DNA from: Lingula anatina
Lineage: Eukaryota > Brachiopoda > Lingulata > Lingulida > Lingulidae
Length of the DNA: 64,000 nucleotides
NCBI RefSeq assembly: GCF_001039355.2
Contig: NW_019775549.1
Span: forward strand, 62,001-126,000
Direction of reading: 5' to 3'
Below are positions 1 through 13,592 of this stretch, piece after piece. Under the pieces are notes generated by a model that had not been told where the DNA came from, made no database searches, and saw nothing but the letters and a program-made list of their open reading frames with translations. The position numbers and the translations under genes were made by a program. How positions within the stretch are numbered: the first letter of the stretch is position 1; each line of letters opens with the position of its first letter.

Positions 1-186
1 GAATGGTGTTTTATTGATATTTTATAATAAATATGTGTACACGACAATCTCAATTTAAGGTCAAATTAAAAATTTTGATATTGGTTTGCACTATTTGCCA
101 TGTCTCCACACATTTGCTCTAGTTTGGTAAAATTTTAGTCAAAATAAATTGGTATACTACATCTTAATTAGATATTATGGCCTTAC

Positions 187-994
187 CTCCAAGAATGTCT
201 CCTTGTTTTGTCGATATAGTTTTTATCTTCAAAATCCCAGCCTCTGCAGCCTAAACAAAAATAAGATATACAAAGTAAGAGGTCACTTATTAATGCTTTA
301 ACAACATTATCCCCTCTAACAAAATTAGGTTATTACCAATATACACCCCTCCCACATTGTTACTCCCCCCTCACTGACACTCCCTCCTCCCCCTCCCCCA
401 TTGATTTTTACATCACAGGAAGGCATTTTTTTGTTATAGACATAAATGTTACATTTAGAGCAAGTATTTAAATTAAAAATTACCCCATAATGTTTTAGAT
501 ACTCAGTGCTTATGTCCCATGTATACTGTGAGGTAGTTATGATCTCCAGAATATCATAGTAAGAATGAAGTGGAACTGATATGTTTGTCTCTATCTTGAC
601 TTCAGTTTTAATCCGTGTATATAGACTTGCAATAACTGCGACAAAATAATAAGCTGATACCAATAAAGCCTTCTAACACTATCCACGCTGGGTAATTGAG
701 ATTAAGGACATGACAACCATTTAAGAAAAAAGCACTGAAATAAAAGCTCCAACACAACCAGTTGTGTCACCTACAAATATCTATGCATTCTGATGCTCAG
801 TTTTGGTAAACACGGCAGAAGTTGAGTATAAACTGCGAGTTCGGAAAATAAAATTTCAATGAAATTATTTAGATTGCCGGCCGGTAGCGTACCTCTTTGA
901 CAGGAGGGAATTTCCTTTTGGTTTCGCTGGAAAGAGCTCTGAGGTCGCTCTGCAAGTTCTCCACCAGCTTCTTTACGGCTGACTGTGATTGCAT
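187..994 (-). CDS. MON2: MON2 homologue, first two coding exons (partial, continues off the left edge)
   Basis: Exon 1 is 994-893 (34 aa, starting [13 protein letters not shown]) and exon 2 is 250-187 (21 aa plus 1 nt). Exon 1 ends at donor GAG|GTACGC. Exon 2 lies between TTTGTTTAG and GGAG|GTAAGG. The joined peptide carries [23 protein letters not shown] and [10 protein letters not shown], closely matching the N-terminus of human MON2 as I recall it. MON2 is a large Golgi/endosome HEAT-repeat scaffold related to the BIG/GBF Arf-GEFs and acts in endosome-to-Golgi recycling. Only the extreme N-terminus is in the window; the next exon, expected to begin ALKEN-like, is not in bases 1-180. The gene is divergent from COPG, with start codons 767 bp apart. 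Identity is firm; any untranslated 5' exon is not resolved. Confidence 0.88.
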
Positions 995-1760
995 GCTTAG
1001 ACGATCTTCAAGTTCTTCAGCCCAAAGCAACTTGTAAATTACAGTTCCTCCCTCGCGGAGACGAAGTAGCAGGAGCAGCTCCTAAAGCAGTGGGCTTGAG
1101 TGATTTTTAATTACTGTGGTGTCAGACTCGGCACGTCATGCAAGTATTTCGACTGTGCATACAATACAATAAAAGCAATACGGTGATGGAGTAATTCGCA
1201 AAGTTTTTTTTCTGACACAGGTTTATTTTCGACTGCAGGCTGCCATATTGTAGTGTCATACTTCCTCCAAGAAGCTAAAGAGGGCGGATTAAGACAAGAT
1301 GAGCTTATTAAATATGCATACATGCATTATCTGTTTGCTTATGTAAGACATGGATCATTAGAAATTATCTAAATATTGTTTTCTTTATTTTCTTTTTCAT
1401 CACATCTCTAAATTTCTTACTTAGATTGGTTAAGTATGGGTTGTGTTTTATGTTGGCAATATAGTCTCAAATCTAGTTTAAGCTGAATGTTTTTCAATAG
1501 ATAGTAAAGTAAAAATATTTGGTATATTTCCTTTCACATATTCATTTTCATACTTAAACTGGCTAATTTTATTAAGATTTAAAGGTACATTTGCACAAGA
1601 AAATCTCATTAACGTTCTTTGAGTATTCGAGACTTATGCGCGAAATTCTGCGCACTTTACCAAGTGACGTGGATCGGTGCGAGGTGGCATTTTGTGTCAA
1701 AAAACATACCGCTGATTCTCGTGTATATTTACTAGGACAGAACATTTACCATCGTTTGCT
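995..1760. promoter_or_regulatory. Divergent promoter region between MON2 and COPG
   Basis: These 766 bp separate the MON2 start codon (minus strand) from the COPG start codon (plus strand) and must hold both promoters and 5' leaders. The part just upstream of COPG (about 1630-1690) is locally richer in CpG and contains a half-CRE TGACGT at 1665-1670. No clear TATA box is placed for either gene. No convincing ORF lies here; the 70-codon minus-strand frame at 1111-1323 looks like chance. Confidence 0.6.
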
Positions 1761-4076
1761 ATGAGTTTTTTGAAAAGAGATAAAAAGGAGGAAGAGGAAG
1801 GTAAGGAAAATAAGTACGATCCAAGTATTTTGCAGCTGAAATGTAGAAAAGCCGGTGCCTGGTTTGATCAGCTGAATATTTTTTGCCAAATATTTACTGT
1901 CAATCGCGTGCAAATTTCACACATTTTTTTAAAATCTGTCACTGCCTTTAGGACTTACTATGTAAGTAAGCAGCATCGCTTCCTGAACAGGAGGGCTTCA
2001 TGTACTTAACACTTCCTAATTCTTTTCTTTTCGAGTGAAAAAGTGAGAAGTATGAAATGTGAAAATAAACTACAGATTGATTAAGTTGATGTGTAGCTGC
2101 TTTTTTATGTTTTAATGATATACACTTCTCTTTCGTTTTATTTTTTAATCTTGTAGCATATTTAAACCGAATTCAATTCTTTTTTATGTCTGTCACTTGT
2201 AAACTGTCATCTGTCAGTTCATATGTTTAATAAATAAAATGTCAGTGTTACAGTCATTGGAACTACTCATTTGGAAACTGTTCCCCCCCCCCCTTCTGTC
2301 ATCCCCTGTCAAATGCACCGTTTTTGAAAATTTGGTGAAAAGACTGAAAAGATTATAAGATGATGGTTGACCTAGGACTATCAAATGATTCTTTTTATGA
2401 CACACTGTTTCAACAATTCTATATTTTTGTTTATATTATTGCACCCCTAGAAACCAGTGTAATTTTTATATAAAGACATACTACATTGTCAGCATGACCA
2501 GATTCTGTTGTTTCACACCTTGTAGACTAGTTTAACACAAGGAAATCGAGATGTATATGTACAAAGACAAGGCACAGCCTGCTGAGAGTGAGTAGATGCC
2601 TGCCCTGACAGTATATACCATGCTTCATAGATAGTGGCATTAATTGATGATGAAATGATGTGATGTGAAACCAATGTAGATATGGTTGTGCCATTTTTCT
2701 TTGCATGTTAGGAAAACAATGTGGACCAATCGGATCTGCAAACCTCAGGACTAACCTGGCTTTTTTTCCAGCAGTTAAACTTATCATCGTCTTGTTGATT
2801 TACACAGTCAAATGATTTATATTTTGTATTCTCTTTAATTTTCCACTCACTTGCAATAACTACTACATTGATTGCTGTTATGAAAGCAGTTAACTTCTGA
2901 TTGATATTCCACTGCCTAAATGTTTCTGATGAATGCACTACACTTGCCCTGACACTCTGCGTCACTCCCATCCCAACCCTTGCCAGTTCTTGCTCTCAAA
3001 TTTTCTTGCAATAGTCATCCGAAGAAATGAATTTTGTTCTTGAAGTTCTGTGCAAATTTTGTATGCAAAAGCATTTAATCACATTAAATTCTTATTTGAT
3101 TGTACAATTTTGACCCTGTGTTGATTCAAATGTTAGAACTCCCCACCCGCTAGTCCTTTTGAAATTAGTATTTTGATGATTGAAATAAAGTGTGATCACA
3201 TACTAATGAATTATTCTAGCTCACAACGGTTTTGAAAAATAACAATAAGCACAGATTTGCCATAGGCATCATTTGAATTATTTTGTTTTGATTTTTGGTG
3301 TAAATTCCTTGTGTGGAAGGAAAAAGTATTTGTTGCAAAGTTGAAATTTAAATGTTGAGTTTCAGTTGTATTTACTTACTAAAAGATTAATATTACCATT
3401 TCTGAGTTAACACCTTTAAGTTGATATTCTCATACTTTCAATTAGTTATCTTGCTTTGTGGTTGTTTCTTACTATTTATGGCACTATCAAGTCATTTCTT
3501 ATTATTATGAATTGATTTGTCTGTTTTATAAATTCACTTCTCAATGTTTTGTATTCCAGGGGGTGGGAATCCATTCCAGCATATGGAAAAGGCCACTGTA
3601 TTACAGGAGGTAACGTTTGCCTAATATTTTTTAATTTTTTCATTTCATCAAATAAAGTGAACTGTATTTGATATGTTATCTGATATATTTATTTACATGT
3701 CATTTTCCTTTATGTTTTTACCCCCAGGTATTTTGGTATTTCCTAATATTGTTCTAATTCTTTATGGAAAAAAAAATAAGTTTGTTATCTACTTATTATT
3801 TTACAGATTGAAATTTTGGGAATGTCAAATGTGTAAATCATGTTTATTAAACATGAAAGTTATTATTCTTCATATAATTATATCTTTATATATTTCAGGC
3901 AAGGACATTCAATGAGACACCAATTAATCCCAGAAAATGTCTTCACATCCTCACCAAGGTTCTTTACCTGATCAACCAGGTAACAAAGCTTTTCTCTTTA
4001 ATAATGATATATATAAATGATGTATTGCTTTAATCTTAAAATGACAATGTGATGTTGAATTTTTCATTCATGCAGG

Positions 4077-4134
<58 letters not shown>

Positions 4135-7100
4135 AAGAATGCTAGGTTTATTTCCTACCATCAGGTAGCATATGTTCTCTGGTTATGATAAATTTTACTG
4201 TTATCATTGTGATTTGGGGTTGAATTTTTGTTAATTTTTTTTTTAAAAACTTGTATTTATTTCCAGGGAGAGCATGTGGGCACCACTGAGGCCACAGAAA
4301 CCTTCTTTGCTATGACCAAACTCTTCCAGTCCAAGGATGTGAGTTTCTACTCCTTCCCCCTTTACTCTTTGTACATTTTAACTGATATAAATACACAAAT
4401 TAACGAAACTGAAACGCAACACATTTTAGGTACCTGAACTTTTTATTATCACAAACAAGGCATAGTTAGAAATCCCAAATGTAGACAAAATGAACAAAAA
4501 TAGAAAGCAAGATTTATCATGAGATCATTTGTGTTTCCAGGTCACTCTTCGTCGTATGGTTTATCTTTGTATCAAAGAGATGTCCAAGATTTCTGAGGAT
4601 GTCATCATTGTCACCAGCAGGTGTGTTGTTGTACTCACATACTTACATCAACAATGGTCAGCTAGCAGTTGATATAATTCTGAACATCCAAAACTTCCAG
4701 TGTGAGAGATGTTGTCAAACTGAACAAGAATCATTGAGAAATTCCAATATGCATACCTGATTTCAAGTTCTGTACTTGAAATTCTTCATAAGTAAATCTT
4801 GTTTCGCTTTCTCAATTACTAGATTGACTTTTTTAAAAAAAGAAAGTACTCAAATTTTGGTTGTTGATAGTTATCCTGTGAACAATTTTGGATAAATTGG
4901 AAATACTTATTGTCTTTTTGTTTGATGTTAGTTTCTGTTGTTATTTCCAGTTTGACCAAGGACATGACTGGCAAGGAAGATTCATTTCGTGGTCCAGCTA
5001 TCAGAGCTCTGTGTATGATTACTGATGTAAGCAGTGCTTCTACTCAAAAAATACTCCTGTTATAATCTTTTCAAATTCATATGTTTATATATTTATCTTT
5101 TTTTAAAACAGGATTATAACCACAGTAAATATTAGATCAAAAAATTGAGTCACCTTTCATGTACATTATACTCCCCCCTTATTCCCTTTCCTATTGCACC
5201 ATTGCAGACCACCATGTTGCAGAGTATAGAGAGATACCTGAAGCAGGCCATAGTGGACAAGGTCCATGCTGTGTCCAGTGCTGCACTCACCTCTGCTCTG
5301 GTAAGTTAGAAATGACCAGATCTAGGTGTAGATATAGTATTCTTACTGTTATGCTCATTATACCACACTCTAATATGTTGTGCACACTGACAAAATCTGT
5401 TCAGTTTAGACAGAATTTTTTTAAGATGTATAATTCATGCCTCCCCATCCTGTGTTTGTGATGAAAACAAATCTTATATATTGCTGTATTTTCTGTCTGA
5501 ATTATTTCTGTACTTAGTGTATAGATAATTTATGTATTTACTGTTAACTGTTTCATTTTCATGATGAAAGACATCCATTATTTCTCTGTGTGCTATGACT
5601 AAATGGTCAGTATGTAATGGTCATTGTGTTGTGTTCCAGCACCTGTCCAAGACCAGTAATGAGGTGGTCAAACGCTGGGTCAACGAGGCACAGGAGGCCG
5701 TCAACAGTGACAACGTCATGGTCCAGGTTAGCAAGATTTATTAATTTATTAAATTCTTGAACAATTTTCTCCATTTATACTCTTTAATATTGTACTAATA
5801 CTGTTTTGCAGAAAGAAATAAAATTTTACTTTTCTGCAGAATACAAGGGCTCTGAACATTTTCTATTACATGACCCAGAATCAGTAAAAGTAATAGTTAT
5901 TGTAGTACCACCATCTGAAGTACATGTAGTTTTACCTTCATTCCACGGCGTGAATGTATTATTAAGTACTGATAAACAATCTTTGTTTGATGTTACATAT
6001 TTGTACAGTTTAAAATTTTCCCCCATAAATTTCAGAATGATAAATAAATCTGAACATCATTTCAGTATCATGCGCTGGGGCTATTGTACCACATCAGGAA
6101 GTCAGATCGTCTCTCGGTGACCAAGATGGTCTCCAAGTTCACCCGACACTCTCTCAAGTCACCTTTTGCCTATTGTCTCTTGGTGAGTATGTCATCTAAG
6201 GAACAGAAACTCGAATGTGGTGTTATTTAGTTACTTTAAAATTGAGTCTAAGGCTCTATTCCCATAGATTTTAGATCGATCTATCCCCGCGGGGAGTCTC
6301 ACTAGGTTACTTTAGGATAATCCGACTTGAATGTCCATCCTGCCTACTACAAGCTTTAAGGGGGTAATTAACTTCCGTGTCCGCCCGGCTGACAGCTATT
6401 TAGCGTGAACCCCCAGGGAGTTAGGTCGATCTAAAGTAGGTCGATCTAATCTATGGAAATGGGGTGTAACAAAAGAACTGTTTCTAAATAGACTAAACCT
6501 GATTTTACCCAATTTACTTTGATACCATATCAACCTTGGAAAAACTATTTCATTGCAATAAAAGAAATAAGAATATGAGACATATTAGTGTAGGATGTTC
6601 ATGGTAACTAATTTTCTGTGTCAAATTTGATGCACCTATGTGTGATTTTTTTTCTTCAGATCCGTATTGCTTCTAAATTGATTGATGAAGAGGATGCTGG
6701 GTAAGTGGAAATACATTGACAGTTATCTATCAGCAAGTAATATCTTGTTTTGAATGAGTCCCCTAATACAATCATTTATAACTGTTACATATATTAAAAT
6801 TTTAGTTAGGAAATGACTCTGTTTTAAGCATCTGCTTTTATGTAGAACATACTTGATTTTATTCATGTTATTATAGCGTACATGTATTCTTCTGTGTTCA
6901 AATATATACGATATATTTATAAGCTTTATAGGCAATATTGATCCAATGTAATATGTCTGGAAATTGTAATTTTCTTCTTTTCAACTTGTTTTATTCTATA
7001 AAATTTATAGCACTGACAGTCCAATGTTTGAATTCATTGAGTCGTGCCTGCGCCACAAGAGCGAGATGGTGATCTACGAAGGGGCGCATGCTATAGTGAA

Positions 7101-7623
7101 CATGAAGCACACCACAGCCAAGGAACTGGCACCAGCGGTGTCAGTGCTGCAACTGTTCTGTAGCTCTCCCAAACCTACTCTGCGCTTTGCTGCCGTGAGA
7201 ACCCTGAATAAGGTAAATACTGCAGGGTAGACAGGTGTTGGGATGATGGTGATAATAAAAATAATAATAACAATAATTGCAGTGCCTCAAATCAATAAAT
7301 GATGATAAGCAGTAATGATAATAATAATTGTAGAACCTCTAATCGAGGAATGATGATAATAAACAAATTATTGTCAAGCAAACTGCTCGTTGCACTAAAT
7401 ATATCAGTAAAAGAGAGAAAACTCTGAATTTACATGATATAATGGAAATCATGCCAGGAGTGTGATCTTTACTGGACTTTAAGTTGTCCATTGTATTGTT
7501 GTTAGGTAGCCATGAAGCACCCCGCTGCAGTGACAGCGTGTAACCTGGACCTGGAGAACCTGATCACAGACAACAACAGGAGTATTGCCACACTGGCCAT
7601 CACTACACTGCTGAAGGTAGAGT

Positions 7624-7654
<31 letters not shown>

Positions 7655-8781
7655 TTATAACATAGGTCAATATATGGCAGGCACTGATGGTCCATTTTCA
7701 GTGTAAACAAAATTTCTTTTTTTTTTTAACTAAAAGACTTCAGTACATTTGCCAATAGACATTAAGGATATTTCAGTCCCAGACTGTACGACAGTGTGTT
7801 TTGTATATTTTAGACTGGCAGTGAGAGCAGTGTGGACCGGCTCATGAAGCAGATCTCCACTTTCATGTCAGAGATCTCTGACGAGTTCAAGATAGTCGTT
7901 GTGGAAGCCATAAGGTTAGTTACTGTTATATTGGCTGTGGTTGAAATATCAAGGTTGAGTCTGGTCCTCATTATATTTGTATTGCTTTTATTATTTATTC
8001 AGAGGTAAAGTTTTAAATAAGACAGTGATTATATTACCGACCTGTCCTTAGGTTGACCTAAGCTTTTATTTATTTATCATTTATTTAGGTCCCTGTGCAT
8101 CAAGTTTCCCCGCAAGCACGGTGTGATGATGAGCTTTCTGGCCTCCATGCTGCGAGAGGAGGGCGGCCATGATTACAAAAAGGCCATCGTGGACACCCTC
8201 ATCCATATTGTGGAGGAGATCCCTGAGGCCAAAGAAATTGGTGAGTGATACCAAGGGTGTGGATAGAATACAAGTGTTCTTAGGATACCAGTGTGGCATG
8301 TTTCAGGGTGTAGTTTTCAGGATGTGCCTCCCGTGATAAAAAAAAAATCTATAGAGCTCAATTTTGATGAAATTTTTTGCCCGAGTGTGACTTTGAAAAA
8401 GTAAAAAGTCGTAATTATCAAACTGAGAACAGTGTCACCAATCTGTTCCAAGATGAAATATGAGGAAATTGCCTAAATCTGAAAACTAGTTTATTTTGTG
8501 AAAAACATTTCACAGTGGTACTTCTTCATCATGGAGTATTCTTTTCTCTTCCAGGACTCTCTCATCTCTGCGAGTTTATAGAAGACTGCGAGCACACCAG
8601 CCTGGCCACACGTATTTTGCACCTGTTAGGACGCGAGGGTCCTCGTACCCCACAACCATCCAAGTACATCCGTTACATCTACAACCGCGTTATCTTGGAG
8701 AACTCACCAGTTAGAGCAGGTAGGACATGAAGGAATTTCACATCTTGTTTGTGTTTGCATGCATGAGTATACACATGATAA

Positions 8782-8814
<33 letters not shown>

Positions 8815-11197
8815 GGGAAACATAATGTATAAGAATTTATATTTTGTCTCAGTTTTACATCCAGCATTTTTACTGTTTTCACTTTTTAACGCGTAGCTGA
8901 AAATGTGTTACTTCTTATAGCTGGATAGAAATCTTTTTTCCTTCACTAGTCCAGTTAGTATGGATCTTAAAACTTTATAGCATTTGAATAAACCAGATGT
9001 TAAGTTCTTTAATGCAAATCTCTTCAGCAGATCTTTTAAGTTCATTTAATGTTCCATCAAATATTTAGAGCTGGCGTGTTCAGTTCTGTGTGCTTTTATT
9101 CAGCTGCCGTGACTGCCCTGGCAAAGTTTGGTGCTCACTGTGAGGAGCTGCTGCCCAGCATATTGGTCTTGTTACAGAGGTACAGTGGATGGTGTGGTCA
9201 CTATGATACTCTAAGAGCAACATGAAGCATACAGCACACCTTATAACTATTATCAGAGTGTGATACCTATTTACTGAGGTCCCAAAGTCGCCAAAATGCA
9301 GAATCCATTTTATAAAGCATTTCTTTCAGTTTTATAAAATACACCTTGTCAGTTATTTGCCCCCAAGGCCTCTTTAACACGTGAAAAATATTACCTTCCA
9401 TCTTCCAGATCTCTCCTAGATGTAGATGACGAGGTGCGAGATCGAGCCACCTTCTATCTGAACATCCTGCAAGAGCAGCAGAAAGCTCTCAACTCTGCCT
9501 ACATTCTGAATGGTGAGTAACACAATTAGGAATATCATTTGTTGTCTGCAGTATTTCGTTTTATTTTCTGTAAAGATCAATATAAATTTAAATGGTATGA
9601 AATTTAGCACTGCTTTTCGTCCTCTATATATGTATGTGATCAGAATTTTTGAGTACTGGTTATCGCTAAATGTTTATATTACAAATCTGTAATTTGGTTA
9701 AGTTTGTATCAATTTTGTATTACTACCAGAATTTAGAACTAAATCCTGAAAATTAGACTGATAAAGGACACATAATTACATATATCTTGAATAAAAAATC
9801 CCCCCAGGTCTCCAAGTATCTATTGTTGGTCTGGAGCGTGCCCTGCACAGCTATACCATGGAGCCGTCTGACAAACCATTTGACATGAAGACTGTACCCA
9901 TTGTGGCCCAGCCTATGGCGGAACAGAAACCTGGTAGGTAGAGTGGAATTTATTTATTTGTGTGTTTGTTTGTTCAGACATGAGCTTTTTCTGCGGAAAA
10001 GCAGAATTTCGCGTTTTTCAATTCAGTTCTGATGGTTCCTGAGATTCATCAAGGTTAGGTGTTTGGTCCCATGTTAAATGTTCAAAAGTTTTTTTAAAAA
10101 CCTAAGCTCATGTCTGTTTGTTTATTTATTTATCTATTTATTTTTGACCTCTGATGTTAAGTATTTTGCATCAAAATTTTCATAATGTGAAATAGGACGT
10201 GGGGGAAAGGGGTCTTTTTTACTGCATTCTTTGCTTCCATTGTTGTTGCACATCTTTACAACAACATCTTTAAAACGGTTTTAAATCTTCCATGATATCG
10301 GTTACACATCTGCTGTATGATGTCGAGTGATTGATGGTTAATTTTTCCCCCTCTCTCTGTCAGAGAGGCCCCAGCTCACCAAGACAAAGGGTAAGCAGAC
10401 ACTGGGTAGGAAGAAGAAGTGGAAAGGAGGGATTGGAAATTGATGGGTTTTTGTTTCATTTAATGTGATATATAAATTGCATTTATGTTTAATTGTTGCA
10501 CATTTTATTTTTCATCTACCATTCTGATCTATAGAGATAAAGGTTTTCTGGTTGTATCCAAAAATCCAGATATTTTGGTGTGGTATTTATACCCAGCAGG
10601 AACCCCATATAGAGCCAGTTACAGGATTTTTAAGGTCCACTTCCTTCTCTGGGCTGTCTTACATTAAGTGTAATGGGTCTTGTGGTAGAGGTGAATAACC
10701 TTACTGTCCTGGTATTCTGTTCTTATGATTGATATTATATAATATATTATGTCTCTGTTCATACTGAAATGAAGCTTAATGGCAGGGATACCATCTTGGG
10801 GGAAATGTCCTAACTTCAGGGGACATCATTTTGGTCCTGTAACATCTCTGAGCAGGACCTACATGGAGGGGAATTATCTTTTGTTGCAATTCTTTCTGCG
10901 TATTTATTTGATATTAAAAGAATTGTTTTCAGCAGAATCTTGCTGGTGTTTTTAGTTTGTTATAAGGAATTTTATTTTTTCCACAAGTTTTGAGGGGATT
11001 TTATTTATTGAATGTGTCAGAGGGATGGAAACCGACAGTCTTTGGATTGATCACTTTTGTGCTTTAATATTTATTTAAAGCACATGACAAACTGTAAACT
11101 TCATAGTCAAGCACAGTGGCTATATCAAGATAATTATAAATTGATATGTACAAATGATAGAGTACAACAAAAAGAACCCATATTTTTCTTGACCCTA

Positions 11198-11254
<57 letters not shown>

Positions 11255-12616
11255 TATTCCAGCAGCTGGAGCAATCCCCGGGGATGCAGGGGGAGGGGGA
11301 TCAAGACCAGCGGAGAAAGTGGCCGCTTCCAGACAGGATGTCTATGCAGGTAGGGAGTGTAGAATAAACGGAATATGGAAAATGAATATAAAATACTTCA
11401 AAGAGTTTTCAAATAGAATTTTAAGATTTTAAGAAGTTATTTTATTATAAGAAAAACAATTTTTATTTTTGTCAAAAGGAAAGTTTTAACTACAACAAAC
11501 ATAATTTACATATCTACAAAATCAATTCCATTCCAGAACAACTGGCGGCCATTCCAGAGTTCAGCACCTTGGGTCCGTTGTTCAAATCATCCAACCTTCC
11601 CGTGGAACTCACCGAGAGCGAGACTGAGTACATGGTTCACTGTGTCAAACACATGTTCCAGAATTATATTGTACTTCAGGTGAGGCTTACTGCAGATAAA
11701 ATACAGATTTTATACTTCAAAGTATCAGAGCTGATGTTTGTTACTTATTGTTCTCAATACATGTCATAGTTTAATTCGGATACGGCATACACCAATGAGA
11801 GGAGTATGTGGCTTTAGGCATGCTTTGCATTCGAGCGTATCACACACACCTCGCTGAATTGTGGTTTGTCCATTACTTACCCCATAAGTTTCCCTCTCCT
11901 TCAGTTTGACTGTACCAACACCCTAAATGACCAGCAGCTAGAGAAGGTCATCGTCCAGATGGAGCCGTCCGAGGGCTTCGAGGTGGTCAGTTACATCCCA
12001 GCCCCTGTCCTGAAGTACAATGTACCTGGTATTACCTATACACTGGTTAGATTACCAGAGGACCCCACTCTAGGTATACAGCTGTTCTTAGTTAAATTAA
12101 GATATTTTTCTATTCAAGATATGAGCCTTTAACCTCTAACATGATTTGAAATTGTATGACTTAAGATTGTCTATATTTATAGACAAAATTTTTGGAATCT
12201 ACAAATTGTGTATTGTATGAATATTTTTTTCTTTTCTTTTTTCTTGATTCAGGGGTGCACCATAGGGCCCAGAGCAAATTTTCTTTAGTTACGATTTAAC
12301 TTAATATTTTGATTTAAAGTGAACCATGTATTGAGATAGTGATTGAAATACTCACAATACTAGAAGTCAAAGTGTGTGTGCTATTTTTACAGCAACTGGC
12401 ACGTTCAGCTGCACCCTGAAGTTCCTGGTGAAGGATTGTGACCCTAACACTGGAGAGACTGATGATGAGGGGTACGAGGATGAATACGTGGTATGTACGG
12501 TTAGATTTCTCTGCTGTTTCTAGCCTTGAATCTCAGGGTGGCTTCCATATATTTTTCTCTTAAGTTGCATTTATACTGGATCTCTGCATGTTCGTCTCAA
12601 TCTCTACTAGCAGTAG

Positions 12617-12657
<41 letters not shown>

Positions 12658-13592
12658 CTGCACCAAATGCAAATGATGCATGACCTAGATCCTGATTTCC
12701 CATGAGGAGAGCTATCTAAGGAACCTCTGATGCATTTTAGCCAGATAAAAATTGTTGTATTCTATATAATGTTACTGTAATCTAATGGTACTATACCAAT
12801 CTCTGTTATAATGGCAAGGCTGGGACAAGATACTGATTAGATTAGCTTTTTGTGGTTAGAAATCTAGTACTGATATTAGACTATATTTGTTATCTCCGTA
12901 GCTTGAGGACCTGGAGGTCACGGTGGCGGACCATGTCCAGAAGGTGATGAAGCCAAACTTTGCTGCCTCCTGGGAGGAGGTTGGAGAGGAGAACGAGATT
13001 GAGGACACCTATGCCTTGTCTTCTATGAAATCTTTGCAGGGTAAGGACTGTGTGTGTGTGTACATTTGGGTTCATATGTGAAGTGAATGATGTAAAATGT
13101 GACATTGTAAATCCCAGCACTTACGATTGAGTTCTTTCTCTGCTGGCGTAGTATGATATTTATCAATATCTTTGTCATTTTAATTTGTGAGATTTCTCAC
13201 CTTCTGCTAGGTAGTTGGTACATGTTTCTTTGGGGTTTAGAATTTTATTTTTAAGTTGATGTCTCACATACCATAATAATAATGGGAAAACTTAAAAAGT
13301 TTTAGCTAGAAGTAAGCGTAAAGGAAATTTTCATCTCAACTGTTTTTTCTGTGTGATTACAGAAGCTGTGAAGACTATCATACAGTTCATGGGAATGCAG
13401 CCCTGCGAGCGTTCGGACAAAATCCCCGAGGGAAAGAGCTCGCACACCCTCTACCTGGCTGGCGTCTACCGTGGCGGCCATGACATCCTGGTACGGGCCA
13501 AGCTCGCCATGGGAGACGGTGTCACCATGCAGATCACCGTACGAAGTACCGACCCACATGCCGCGGAAGTGATCTCATCCGCTGTGGGTTAA
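1761..13592 (+). CDS. COPG: Coatomer subunit gamma (COPI coat), complete 25-exon gene
   Basis: Exons: 1761-1800, 3560-3609, 3899-3979, 4267-4338, 4541-4620, 4951-5026, 5208-5300, 5640-5726, 6066-6182, 6660-6700, 7011-7212, 7506-7616, 7814-7914, 8089-8240, 8555-8719, 9104-9179, 9409-9512, 9808-9933, 10364-10390, 11263-11349, 11537-11679, 11905-12073, 12393-12490, 12902-13040, 13363-13592. All have GT-AG borders and keep phase, giving 2667 nt or 888 aa (human COPG1 is 874). The protein follows human gamma-COP end to end: [17 protein letters not shown], the alpha-solenoid trunk ([28 protein letters not shown]), a Gly-rich linker at exons 19-20, then the appendage ([47 protein letters not shown]). 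Gamma-COP belongs to the Arf1-binding F-subcomplex of the coat for Golgi-to-ER and intra-Golgi vesicles. A likely AATAAA poly(A) signal is at 13649. The start codon fits the charged N-terminus of the family. Confidence 0.97.
4078..4133 (+). repeat. Poly-T tract in COPG intron 3
   Basis: An uninterrupted run of about 56 T in the intron between COPG exons 3 and 4. It could be the tail of an inserted minus-strand retroelement, but no element body is recognisable beside it. The run length is likely polymorphic or imprecise in the assembly. Confidence 0.9.
6252..6466 (-). mobile_element. Harbinger-like MITE, copy 1, in COPG intron 9
   Basis: A 215 bp non-coding element flanked on both sides by TAA (6249-6251 and 6467-6469). 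Its ends are imperfect inverted repeats (GGCTCTATTCCC at the left; the reverse complement of the right end reads CACCCCATTTCC), each followed by an AGATCGATCT-type motif. It is the reverse complement of the elements at 18835 and 25922 with some divergence, for example an indel near GCTAAATAGCTGTCAGC. A 3-bp TWA target duplication is typical of PIF/Harbinger elements; family assignment is inferred from that and from the short inverted repeats. Confidence 0.75.
7623..7656 (+). repeat. (TTTA)n microsatellite in COPG intron 12
   Basis: About eight TTTA units starting seven bases after the exon 12 donor at 7616. No functional role is visible. Confidence 0.85.
8786..8814 (+). repeat. Poly-T tract in COPG intron 15
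   Basis: A run of about 29 T between COPG exons 15 and 16. It resembles the longer run at 4078 and has no flanking element body that I can see. Confidence 0.85.
11200..11253 (+). repeat. (ATT)n microsatellite abutting a COPG splice acceptor
   Basis: Eighteen perfect ATT units end nine bases before the tandem acceptor TTCCAGCAG of exon 20. The repeat occupies the position where the polypyrimidine tract would normally lie, so its length may affect recognition of this acceptor. Confidence 0.85.
12619..12654 (+). repeat. (TC)n microsatellite in COPG intron 23
   Basis: About 36 bp of TC repeat. The matching tract in unit B (19651-19709) is about 59 bp, giving a length difference between the copies. 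Confidence 0.9.

Noticed and set aside
5806-6120. 104-codon plus-strand frame overlapping COPG exon 9
   Set aside because: Frame runs through intron 8 and reads exon 9 out of the conserved frame.
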